From the NCBI RefSeq assembly GCF_913773995.1, contig NZ_CAJYES010000245.1, positions 62,001-126,000 of the forward strand: 64,000 nt of DNA, in the 5' to 3' direction. The DNA comes from an uncultured Pseudacidovorax sp. Lineage in GTDB: Bacteria; Pseudomonadota; Gammaproteobacteria; Burkholderiales; Burkholderiaceae_C. Shown here in pieces: positions 8,601 through 17,120 of this stretch. A program made the position numbers and the translations under genes. Every line of letters starts with the position of its first letter. The stretch's first letter is position 1. The notes beneath the pieces are model-generated. The model had not been told where the DNA came from. It saw only the letters and a program-made list of their open reading frames with translations, and searched no databases.

Positions 8601-11600
8601 GTGACTTTTCTGAGCTGCCTATTCGGCAGCGAACGTGTTGCTGTTGCCGTCGGCGTCCACGACCACTTTCTGAGCTGCCTATTCGGCAGCGAACCCGATG
8701 GGCTGACCGGGTTCTTGAATCTGAACTTTCTGAGCTGCCTATTCGGCAGCGAACATCAACTCGCCGGCTTCCTCGGGTGGGATGCTTTTCTGAGCTGCCT
8801 ATTCGGCAGCGAACAGGCCATCTCTCCACAGCTCACCGCCCGACATTTTCTGAGCTGCCTATTCGGCAGCGAACCTTCCACGTCATCTTGTACAAGGTCG
8901 AGCCAATTTCTGAGCTGCCTATTCGGCAGCGAACCGCTGTGCCGCTACTTCGCCAAGGAGCTGCAGTTTCTGAGCTGCCTATTCGGCAGCGAACTGCGCC
9001 GCTTCTTCGGCGACGAGCCACCGAAATTTCTGAGCTGCCTATTCGGCAGCGAACAAGAGCCGCGAGAAGGATCGCCAGCTGCGAGATTTCTGAGCTGCCT
9101 ATTCGGCAGCGAACGATGGTGCGGCTGGCTGTCAGCGTGCCGGTCATTTCTGAGCTGCCTATTCGGCAGCGAACCGCTTGCACGACGTCTCGACCAACTC
9201 GCGCCATTTCTGAGCTGCCTATTCGGCAGCGAACAACCCCTTCTAACCCGTATGGGGTACAGACCGATTTCTGAGCTGCCTATTCGGCAGCGAACAACTA
9301 TAACGCTGGGATTCAGCACCTCTCTGATTTCTGAGCTGCCTATTCGGCAGCGAACCCGGCTAAGCCGATGCACTCGGGCTGGACTGTTTTCTGAGCTGCC
9401 TATTCGGCAGCGAACGAGAACACCGTTCGCAGTGCACCACCCAGCATTTTCTGAGCTGCCTATTCGGCAGCGAACGTAGGCCCGCAGCAGGATCTCGGTG
9501 CCGGCCACTTTCTGAGCTGCCTATTCGGCAGCGAACCGGGAGTACAAGCCGACCAGCAAACCGCCTTTTTTCTGAGCTGCCTATTCGGCAGCGAACCTGC
9601 AGTTCCCCGCGTCCGATTCACCCCCACGTTTCTGAGCTGCCTATTCGGCAGCGAACTCCGGGGCCGGCTGACTGCTGGCGGCGAAGATTTTCTGAGCTGC
9701 CTATTCGGCAGCGAACATAGGAGCGAGAGATGGACGAACTGCGTTGCTTTTCTGAGCTGCCTATTCGGCAGCGAACGCCGCGCTGATCGCCGAGCGGGCG
9801 GCGGGTAGTTTCTGAGCTGCCTATTCGGCAGCGAACCTGCTCGACCTGGTGCCGCGCTGGCTTCTGCTTTTCTGAGCTGCCTATTCGGCAGCGAACCTTT
9901 GCCTCGCTGACTTGGTGCTCGTCCAGGCTTTCTGAGCTGCCTATTCGGCAGCGAACTCCGCCTGGTCCCCGTGCTGGCCAACGATGAATTTCTGAGCTGC
10001 CTATTCGGCAGCGAACGGGATCGGCGATGGCGCCGACGTGCTCATCCATTTCTGAGCTGCCTATTCGGCAGCGAACGTCATCCGTTATGTGCCTTGCGGC
10101 CCCGCGACTTTCTGAGCTGCCTATTCGGCAGCGAACGGCTCCTTGCGTGGGTCGATGCGGGGAACGCGTTTCTGAGCTGCCTATTCGGCAGCGAACGCCC
10201 ACCAGCGCCGCGCCGTAGGGCGCCGCAATTTCTGAGCTGCCTATTCGGCAGCGAACGCAAAGTCGCTCACGTCTTCTCTCCCGGAGTTTTTCTGAGCTGC
10301 CTATTCGGCAGCGAACGTGGTGCAGCACCTGAACGACACCGCGCCCGATTTCTGAGCTGCCTATTCGGCAGCGAACCTCGTCGCGGTCGACGCCGCCGCC
10401 GGCGGAAATTTCTGAGCTGCCTATTCGGCAGCGAACGTCGCGTTCTTCAATGCTGCCGGCGCGTTCCATTTCTGAGCTGCCTATTCGGCAGCGAACAGGG
10501 CGTTGGACCACCATCCGCGGCTGAATCCTTTCTGAGCTGCCTATTCGGCAGCGAACGTGCGGCAGACTGAATCCATTCACCCTGGCGGCTTTCTGAGCTG
10601 CCTATTCGGCAGCGAACATGGACCTCGCGGCCCTTCTTCTCGGCGACCTTTTCTGAGCTGCCTATTCGGCAGCGAACGGCGCGCGAGTTGCTGCGCTCCA
10701 GCACGAACATTTCTGAGCTGCCTATTCGGCAGCGAACTTCAAGCGCGTGAAGCCACAGGAGCCCACGCATTTCTGAGCTGCCTATTCGGCAGCGAACGGC
10801 TGCATCCCGCACCGCTGGCGGGCCAGCGATTTCTGAGCTGCCTATTCGGCAGCGAACTTGCCGCTGGTGCGTTGGCGACGGCGGTCGCTTTTCTGAGCTG
10901 CCTATTCGGCAGCGAACATCTGGGAATGGCGGCACTGCCGCATCTTCGGTTTCTGAGCTGCCTATTCGGCAGCGAACGCCATCACCGCCTTCGAGGGCGT
11001 GCGCCTGGATTTCTGAGCTGCCTATTCGGCAGCGAACTTGTTGGACCAGGGAAGCCACGAATTGCCAGATTTCTGAGCTGCCTATTCGGCAGCGAACGTA
11101 GCGCGCGATCGCCCGTTGCGACCGCACCAGTTTCTGAGCTGCCTATTCGGCAGCGAACGGTGCTGGTCGCTGTCCGGGCGCATGATGTGGTTTTCTGAGC
11201 TGCCTATTCGGCAGCGAACGACACCGCCCTCGGAGACGGCGCGAATGCGGTTTTCTGAGCTGCCTATTCGGCAGCGAACGCGATTTCTGGGCGCGGCATC
11301 GGCTCCAGCAATTTCTGAGCTGCCTATTCGGCAGCGAACATTGGTGATCCGACCGGACGGCTTCGTCGATGATTTCTGAGCTGCCTATTCGGCAGCGAAC
11401 GTTGGCCGCGCCGAAAGCGGCCACCGCCGGCTTTTCTGAGCTGCCTATTCGGCAGCGAACTCTTCCACCCCACGGCCGCGCCGGCGCACCTCTTTCTGAG
11501 CTGCCTATTCGGCAGCGAACAGCCGCCGCTTCGACTCCACGGCCTTCAAGGATTTCTGAGCTGCCTATTCGGCAGCGAACAGTGGAACACCTTCGTACGA

Positions 11601-12780
11601 ACTGAGCTGCAGTTTCTGAGCTGCCTATTCGGCAGCGAACTTTTCCGCCTAAATACCTGGGGGTGCCCCCGTTTTCTGAGCTGCCTATTCGGCAGCGAAC
11701 ACGTGCTGGGGCGCTCAATGCCTACCTCTTCTTTTCTGAGCTGCCTATTCGGCAGCGAACATGCCCAGATCAAAAACTTCTGCCCCGTCTTCTTTCTGAG
11801 CTGCCTATTCGGCAGCGAACCAGCAGCGAGTCGGGCACGCCGGACCACAGCATTTCTGAGCTGCCTATTCGGCAGCGAACACCGACGTTTACCTGGCCGA
11901 GCGCGGCCTGCCTTTCTGAGCTGCCTATTCGGCAGCGAACCACCACTGGAACTCGATCCAGAACGCGCGATATTTCTGAGCTGCCTATTCGGCAGCGAAC
12001 ATGACGTGGCTTGAATGGTGCGCGGTCTACATTTTCTGAGCTGCCTATTCGGCAGCGAACGAGTTTGGCCGCGGTGCTCGTGCCGAGGCCAATTTCTGAG
12101 CTGCCTATTCGGCAGCGAACCCCTGTCCGCAATCGAGGTGGTGCGCGAGTTTTTTCTGAGCTGCCTATTCGGCAGCGAACCGGGAATCCGCTTGGCGCGC
12201 CCAATTCGACAATTTCTGAGCTGCCTATTCGGCAGCGAACAGCAGCACCACTCCTTTTGGGCGATCACGCTGTTTCTGAGCTGCCTATTCGGCAGCGAAC
12301 CTGATGGCCTTGGACATTGAAGAGCGCCTGAATTTCTGAGCTGCCTATTCGGCAGCGAACCTGGCGACTCGAAAACCGAGCCCTGCCCGAACTTTCTGAG
12401 CTGCCTATTCGGCAGCGAACATGGACACAGCCGAGTTCCTGCGCAGCTGCGATTTCTGAGCTGCCTATTCGGCAGCGAACTCGGTGTTGCTTAACATGCT
12501 GGTCGCCCACGTTTTCTGAGCTGCCTATTCGGCAGCGAACGTCGCACACATGTGACGATCCTGTCCCGGTTTTTTCTGAGCTGCCTATTCGGCAGCGAAC
12601 GAGATGGCCTGGATTGCCTCTGGCGATGTGAGTTTCTGAGCTGCCTATTCGGCAGCGAACATTGAGGCCCGCATTGGCGGCGGCATGCTACATTTCTGAG
12701 CTGCCTATTCGGCAGCGAACAACGGGCCGGCCCGGGGCTTCTATCAATTCGATTTCTGAGCTGCCTATTCGGCAGCGAAC
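5602..12780 (-). CRISPR. Type I-F CRISPR array, 120 repeats / 119 spacers
   Basis: Counting repeats at every 60-61 bp gives 120 repeats (first at 5602-5629, last at 12753-12780) and 119 spacers, 107 of 32 nt and 12 of 33 nt. The 28-nt repeat, read on the minus strand, has 5' GTTCG, the stem CTGCC-GAATA-GGCAG, and ends CTCAGAAA; this is the type I-F repeat cut by Cas6f. Transcription runs leftwards from the leader beside cas6f, so spacers near 12.7 kb are youngest. All repeats right of about 7300 that I read are the same; variants sit only in the old end, at 5602, 5722 (27 nt), 5781, 6142, 6803, 7163 and 7284. Because repeat plus spacer is 20 codons, false open frames run through it on both strands. 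The leader-proximal spacer at 12721-12752 reads NGPARGFYQF on the plus strand, which resembles phage lysozyme-like proteins (inference). Confidence 0.98.
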
Positions 12781-12796
12781 TAGACCCAAAGGTCTG

Positions 12797-12809
12797 CAAG
12801 CACTTGATT
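12797..12809 (-). promoter_or_regulatory. Leader-proximal IHF binding site (consensus match)
   Basis: On the minus strand the 13 bases AATCAAGTGCTTG match the IHF consensus WATCAANNNNTTR at every fixed position. The site lies 16 bp upstream of the first repeat. In type I-F adaptation IHF bends the leader so that Cas1-Cas2-3 inserts at the first repeat (known from studied I-F systems). The match is seen; binding is inferred. Confidence 0.65.
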
Positions 12810-12835
12810 GTTAACGAACTTTTGCCCTCCAAGCA

Positions 12836-12862
12836 CGAACACCCCTCGCGCGGGGGTGTTCG
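12836..12862. repeat. Perfect 10-bp inverted repeat in the CRISPR leader
   Basis: Arms CGAACACCCC and GGGGTGTTCG are perfectly complementary around a 7-nt TCGCGCG loop. It lies between the two IHF-type sites. Neither strand has a T-run after the stem, so a normal intrinsic terminator is unlikely. It could be a protein-binding operator or a leader RNA hairpin. Confidence 0.6.
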
Positions 12863-12863
12863 G

Positions 12864-12876
12864 TAAGTGCTTGATC
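12864..12876 (-). promoter_or_regulatory. Leader-distal IHF-like site (one mismatch)
   Basis: The minus-strand bases GATCAAGCACTTA match WATCAANNNNTTR except for the first W. The centre is 67 bp from the proximal site. A proximal plus a distal IHF site is the arrangement described for type I-F leaders, so the pair supports both calls. Confidence 0.5.
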
Positions 12877-12910
12877 CGTCAGGGGCCTGATGGCACCCCG
12901 GAAAAAAGGG

Positions 12911-13486
12911 TCAGAACCACGGCACGGTGGCGCCGAGACTCAAGCCGTAGGCGTTGAAAGCACCGGTCACAGGCTGCTCCTGCGTGGGGCCGTGCTCGAT
13001 GCACAGGCAGAACGGCTGGCCAGTGGTGCTGCTGCGCAGCTGCACGAAAGGCAGGTCTGGGCGCCGCTCCACACTGTCGGGGATCGCCGCTGCGGCCTGC
13101 TCCGCCGTCTCGCCATGGCGTTGCATGCGCCGGCGGCGCAGTCGGTCGACGTTGGTCTTGAACTGGCGCCGCCGCACCGTTCGATGCGGGGCATCGGCTG
13201 GAGCCGGCCGCAATTCGGTGCAGAGAATGTGATCGCGCATGCCGGTGAGCCAGTCTTGCATCATCAAGCGCTCCAATGCTTCGGGCGTGGCGTGCAGGCG
13301 CAGCACGTCACCCAACGTGCGGCGGCCTGCCGGCTGGCTCACGTGCTGCGGGTAGCTCACGCCGATGTCGCTGGCCTTCACTCGCACCAATGCCCGGTGG
13401 AGCTTCGCCACAAGAGCACCCATAAGATGCGCCTGGCTGAACTCCGGATCGGGTCGCAGGGTGATGTCGATGTAGTGCGTGGTCAT
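12911..13486 (-). CDS. cas6f: Cas6f (Csy4) crRNA-processing endoribonuclease
   Basis: A 191-residue Cas6f. The start THYIDITLRPDPEFSQAHLM is the family's opening, so I use the ATG at 13484-13486 instead of the upstream frame. His30 in AKLHRAL matches the catalytic histidine of Csy4. The arginine-rich helix (RRRQFKTN then DRLRRRRMQRH) grips the repeat hairpin. The C-terminal pattern PFVQLRSSTTGQPFCLCIEHGP and final GLSLGATVPWF are also diagnostic. It cuts the long array transcript below each CTGCC/GGCAG stem and stays bound as the head of the Csy complex. It is the last gene of the operon, 13 bp after csy3, with the leader immediately downstream. Confidence 0.96.
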   Translation of the reverse strand: MTTHYIDITLRPDPEFSQAHLMGALVAKLHRALVRVKASDIGVSYPQHVSQPAGRRTLGDVLRLHATPEALERLMMQDWLTGMRDHILCTELRPAPADAPHRTVRRRQFKTNVDRLRRRRMQRHGETAEQAAAAIPDSVERRPDLPFVQLRSSTTGQPFCLCIEHGPTQEQPVTGAFNAYGLSLGATVPWF

Positions 13487-13499
13487 GGCGCCTCGCGCG

Positions 13500-14522
13500 T
13501 CAGCTCGCATCGCCGAACACGCCGCCCCGGACGAGCACGGCCATGACGAAGTGCTGCTGCTCGACGGGGGGCACTTGGTCCTTCAGCAGCCAGTTGTCCA
13601 GCAGCGTGTAGAAGTCCAGCTTCTGCTTGGGCTGGCGGTAGGCCTTGCCCTGGGTGGTGACGGAGCCGTAAGGCTCCACCGCGATGGGGCCCAGTTCGTC
13701 GGCGCCTTCGTACCAGGTGTCGATGGTGCGGATGGCATTGCCGATCTTTTGCGAGTGAATGGCGGCGACCTTGTTCACGTCGTAAAGCGTCTTGCTCTTG
13801 CCGGTCTTTTCCTTGTCGAGGATCAGCTCCTGCGAGGGGAACACCTCCTGCCCCTCGCCCTGGCGAACGAAGGCCGTCACCCGCAGCAGCACATGGGCCG
13901 AGCCCACCAGGCCGGAAGCGACGACCTGCCCCAGTTCGTCGAGAGCGCTCGTGCCGTCGCCAGCGTCGAGGGCTCGCGTGCTGAGCGCCAGCGCATTGAA
14001 AGACCATGTGTGCGCGGCTTGGCCGTCCTGCATCTGCTCCACGAGCACGTCCACCTGTTCGGCCCCGACACGGTTGCGCCACAGGAAGCGACCGTTGGCC
14101 AGGTTGGCCGCATAGCGCCGGGCCAGCTCGCCAAAGCCGTATTGCTGCACATAGCCCTGCACGGTGGCCCGCAGCTTGGCCTGATAAGCCGCGCTGTTGC
14201 AGGCTGACGGGGTGCCCGCGCCGCCGAGCACGCGCAGCGTGAACTGCACCCTCAGGGTGTCTGCCTCAGGAGGCAGCGCAGCCACGTCCACGGTTTGCAG
14301 GTTGGGGTTCTCGATGGCAGCGTCGAGCTTGGCCGGGTCCTGGTCCTTGGCCTTGAGGCGGTTGCTGATGGTGCCGCGCACGGACTTGGGCTGGATGGTG
14401 ACGGCCGGCCAGGCATGCGACCCGGCGCGGTCTTCCCAGCGGCCGGCGTGGAACACGGCGTCGGAGGGGTCCAGCTTGCGCTCGAAGGCCAGGACGGAAG
14501 CAGTGGTGAGTTTGTCGGTCAT
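13500..14522 (-). CDS. csy3: Csy3 (Cas7f) crRNA-backbone protein
   Basis: A 340-residue Cas7-family protein. It begins [19 protein letters not shown], carries [29 protein letters not shown], and later [30 protein letters not shown] and [29 protein letters not shown], all typical of Csy3. Six copies line the crRNA and form the body of the Csy surveillance complex. The ATG at 14520-14522 has an AAGGA-type ribosome site upstream. It lies 56 bp after csy2 and 13 bp before cas6f in the cas operon. Length fits the family. Confidence 0.96.
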   Translation of the reverse strand: MTDKLTTASVLAFERKLDPSDAVFHAGRWEDRAGSHAWPAVTIQPKSVRGTISNRLKAKDQDPAKLDAAIENPNLQTVDVAALPPEADTLRVQFTLRVLGGAGTPSACNSAAYQAKLRATVQGYVQQYGFGELARRYAANLANGRFLWRNRVGAEQVDVLVEQMQDGQAAHTWSFNALALSTRALDAGDGTSALDELGQVVASGLVGSAHVLLRVTAFVRQGEGQEVFPSQELILDKEKTGKSKTLYDVNKVAAIHSQKIGNAIRTIDTWYEGADELGPIAVEPYGSVTTQGKAYRQPKQKLDFYTLLDNWLLKDQVPPVEQQHFVMAVLVRGGVFGDAS

Positions 14523-14578
14523 GGTGTCGATCCTTCAGAAGTTCATCGGGTGTTGAACGCGAATGCGGGGCTGCCCGC

Positions 14579-15682
14579 TCAGGTGTATTCGTAGGCTTCG
14601 GCGTCGTCCCACTCGGGTTGGGTGCCGTCCGGCGGGCCGTCGCTGCGGTCGGTCTGCGCCGATGGGTCTGGCGACGGCGTGGGCTGGTAACCGCTTCGGC
14701 AGCGGTACAGCCCCAAGGCCTCGTTGGCCTCGGCATGCCACAGCAGTTGGTTCAGGTGCGTCAGCCGGTGCGGACCGATCCATTCGCCCAGCGCGTAGAC
14801 CGACTCCACGAAGCGCAAGGGCACGGCAGCGTCCCGCGCATGGCGCACGGTGCCGGCGGCGTGAGCCTGCGACGCGAGTGCGGCGTAGCCGACGGGGATC
14901 GGAACCACCCAGCCGCTGCCTTTCATGCGCAGCGGATCGCCCCAGCGCACTTTGCCGTCGGGCACTGGCGTGCCGTCTGCGGCCGGCAAAGGCTCATGGT
15001 TGAACCGGGCGGCGTGAAGCCAGGCGTCGAGCAAGGTGGCGTCGGGCTTCGTGGCACGCAGATGCTCCAGGCGCTCGGCCAGCAGGTCGTCGCGCCCCAC
15101 CAGAGCAAAGCCGGGCAGCCATTGCCGGCGCCACTCGCGGAAGGCCTTTTCGGCTTGCTCCGGATCTTCGGGAACGAGGGCCATCCACGGCCGCACGCGC
15201 TTGCCGGGCACGGGGCGCGAGGGCAGCACACTGCCGCCCGCCACCCGCATGCCGGCCAGTGTGTCGCCGGCCATGCGCGCCCACTCCGCCAGTTGCGTGT
15301 CGTTGCCCTGGACGAGGGCATGGGGCACGCCGGGCGCAGCCTTCTGCGAGACAGACAGCACCAGCGTGAGCTGCAGGTGCATGCGGCCTTCTTCCACGAT
15401 GGCGGCGGTGCTACCGTCCTTGTCCACCGGGTTGCGCGTGAGGTTGAAGCTGCGCACATAGCCCTGGGTGACCTGCTCCTGATGGGCATGGCAGACCACG
15501 CCCACGCCGTGCAGCCGCAGCGGAACACCGGCTTGCGCCAGCTTGCGCTCCAGCGCCCACATCAGGCCAGTGAAGGCGGTGATGGAGGGAAAGCCGTGCG
15601 TCAGCGGACTGGCGATGGCGTTGGCGTTCTGGATTCGCAGGTGCGGCAGGACGAGGATGGCTTGGGGTTGGGGGAGGCTCAT
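14579..15682 (-). CDS. csy2: Csy2 (Cas5f) crRNA 5'-handle binding protein
   Basis: A 367-residue Cas5-family protein. MSLPQPQAILVLPHLRIQNANAIASPLTHGFPSITAFTGLMWALERKL (residues 1-48) is the conserved Csy2 opening, so the ATG at 15680-15682 is chosen; it overlaps the csy1 stop by 4 nt (ATGA), showing translational coupling. Later blocks include RSFNLTRNPVDKDGSTAAIVEEGRMHLQLTLVL and LPSRPVPGKRVRPWMALVP. Csy2 pairs with Csy1 to cap the 5' end of the crRNA. It is some 30-50 residues longer than well-known Csy2 proteins, with extra polar sequence at the C-terminus (PSPDPSAQTDRSDGPPDG), probably disordered. Confidence 0.94.
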   Translation of the reverse strand: MSLPQPQAILVLPHLRIQNANAIASPLTHGFPSITAFTGLMWALERKLAQAGVPLRLHGVGVVCHAHQEQVTQGYVRSFNLTRNPVDKDGSTAAIVEEGRMHLQLTLVLSVSQKAAPGVPHALVQGNDTQLAEWARMAGDTLAGMRVAGGSVLPSRPVPGKRVRPWMALVPEDPEQAEKAFREWRRQWLPGFALVGRDDLLAERLEHLRATKPDATLLDAWLHAARFNHEPLPAADGTPVPDGKVRWGDPLRMKGSGWVVPIPVGYAALASQAHAAGTVRHARDAAVPLRFVESVYALGEWIGPHRLTHLNQLLWHAEANEALGLYRCRSGYQPTPSPDPSAQTDRSDGPPDGTQPEWDDAEAYEYT

Positions 15683-17007
15683 GGGTTTTCCTCCCGCAGC
15701 GCGTCCAGCTTCTCTCGCAACTCGCGCAGTTGCTGCTTGAAGCCGTCTTCGTCGGTCAGCAGCACCTTCTTCCACTCGCGCGCTTCGGCATCGCCCACGG
15801 GCAGCTTGCCGCGGAGTTGATCGTTGAGCCAGGTCGCGAAGGCCTTGCCGATGGCGGAGGGCCAATCCATCCAGAGCCAATCCCGCGCGAACTGCGCTTC
15901 TTCGGGGCGCTCCGCCCGCAAGGGGTCCAGCCATAGCTGCTGGGGGTAATCCAGCTTTGCGAAGCGCTCGTCATCGCAGGTCCACCCCGGCGGGAGCAGT
16001 TGCTGAAGCTCGGCGGCCAGTGCGACCAGTTCGTCCAGAAGCGTGTCCAGCAGGGCTTCACGGCGTTGACGAGTGGCCAGGTTGGCTTCGGGCTCGGATT
16101 CCAGGAACTGTCGCAGCGCCCGCAGGGTGCGGCGCACTTCCGGCCGGGCGATGAAGAGCCGGTCGAACACCGATTCCGCGTGGACGGGCATGCGCACCGC
16201 GCTGGCCTCCCACCGCGGGGGCAGGGACGAGAGCAGGTAGTTCATGCCCCGCCGTTCGCTGTTGAGCTGGCTGATGTTCTGCGGCTTGGTACCGCCCATG
16301 TTCTGCACGGCCAGTCCGGGGTAGTCGTGAAAGACGCCGTCATGTGCCTTGCGGTCCCGCCGGGCCTGGCGGGCTGCCTTGTTGGTGTCGCCGAAACGGT
16401 CTTCCTGGACCTGGGTGTGAACTGCATGCGCCAGCGAGGTGGCGAACAGCGGCGCCAACAGGATGTAGTCGGCGTCGGCGCAGGCATCGCTGCCCGTCAA
16501 CCAGTACAGCTGCTTGGCCAGGGTATGGCTGCTGGGACCTTCGGCGCGCGGCTGTGTCAGCGACACGAAGGCATCGCGCAGGGCCTGGGCTTGCGCCGGG
16601 TCAGTGTGCAATGCCGCCAGGGCGTCGGCATCCTGTGCCAGGAGTGCGGCGAGCAAGGTGGGCCCGTTCGCCTCCAGCTTGAGCAGCTTGTAGACGTCCA
16701 GCGCCGCCGCGTTGCCGACCACGTCGCCGACGAACTGTTGGCCCAGCGCGTGGCTGCCCAGTTCCGCCAAGCTGGGCAAGGCCGAGGGCGCCACGTAGAG
16801 ATTGGTGCCGCGCGCGTCGGGGTGGATGGGTTTGAGGGAGTGAGTGACGGCCTGGATCTGCGCGACGCGCCGTGCCGCGTCGGCAAGCCAAACAGTCGGT
16901 TCATGTTGCGCGAGCAACTCGGCCCGCCTTGGATCGTCGTCCGCCAGCTTGTCCAGCTTGACACTCAGGCGCTCGGAAACGAACGCGCCGATTCGGTCCT
17001 TCCACAT
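15679..17007 (-). CDS. csy1: Csy1 (Cas8f) large subunit of the type I-F complex
   Basis: A 442-residue large subunit. Its opening RIGAFVSERLSVKLDKLADDDPRRAELL and the KPIHPDARGTNLYV block are typical of Csy1, as is GGTKPQNISQLNSERRGMNYLLSSLPPRW in the centre. Csy1 reads the protospacer-adjacent GG/CC dinucleotide and, with Csy2, holds the crRNA 5' end. The ATG at 17005-17007 has a strong site, GAGGAG, close upstream. The 113-bp gap between cas2-3 and csy1 (17008-17120) is the longest inside the operon and might hold an internal promoter; I see no ORF or repeat-like sequence in it. Confidence 0.95.
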   Translation of the reverse strand: MWKDRIGAFVSERLSVKLDKLADDDPRRAELLAQHEPTVWLADAARRVAQIQAVTHSLKPIHPDARGTNLYVAPSALPSLAELGSHALGQQFVGDVVGNAAALDVYKLLKLEANGPTLLAALLAQDADALAALHTDPAQAQALRDAFVSLTQPRAEGPSSHTLAKQLYWLTGSDACADADYILLAPLFATSLAHAVHTQVQEDRFGDTNKAARQARRDRKAHDGVFHDYPGLAVQNMGGTKPQNISQLNSERRGMNYLLSSLPPRWEASAVRMPVHAESVFDRLFIARPEVRRTLRALRQFLESEPEANLATRQRREALLDTLLDELVALAAELQQLLPPGWTCDDERFAKLDYPQQLWLDPLRAERPEEAQFARDWLWMDWPSAIGKAFATWLNDQLRGKLPVGDAEAREWKKVLLTDEDGFKQQLRELREKLDALREENP

Positions 17008-17120
17008 ACGAAGCTTCTCCTCATGAGTTAGTCACCTACGCACGTTGCCGAACTGGACGGGTCCATCCAGACAGCGGTCAGGGCCGCCACCCGACTGCAG
17101 TCGAATCCGGCCTGAGTTCT

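Larger units (their letters stand above)
12781..12910 (-). promoter_or_regulatory. CRISPR leader
   Basis: A 130-bp non-coding stretch between the stop of cas6f and the first repeat, in the position and orientation of the leader that drives array transcription and guides spacer insertion. It is less GC-rich near the repeat than the genes around it. It contains an IHF consensus 16 bp from the first repeat, a second IHF-like site about 67 bp farther out, and a 10-bp-stem palindrome between them. Just after the cas6f stop, on the minus strand, is a run of six T without a convincing stem before it. I could not fix -35 and -10 boxes with confidence. Confidence 0.75.

Noticed and set aside
5601-12780. 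Many overlapping open frames on both strands encoding repeated peptides such as ELPIRQRT, FLSCLFGSE, RSLPNRQLR and VRCRIGSSE
   Set aside because: They are translations of the CRISPR repeat. Repeat plus a 32-nt spacer is exactly 60 nt, or 20 codons, so a frame without stops in the repeat stays open. The spacers differ at random, unlike a real repeat protein.
12836-12862. Leader palindrome as a terminator of the cas operon
   Set aside because: No T-run follows the stem on either strand.
12890-13546. A plus-strand frame of 218 codons opposite cas6f
   Set aside because: Cas6f on the minus strand has its catalytic histidine and C-terminal motifs; the plus frame has none.
17008-17120. Possible CreTA-type guard RNA/toxin pair or stray repeat inside the cas operon
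   Set aside because: I looked for a repeat-like CTGCC/GGCAG hairpin and a mini-ORF in this gap and in 21734-21812, and found neither.
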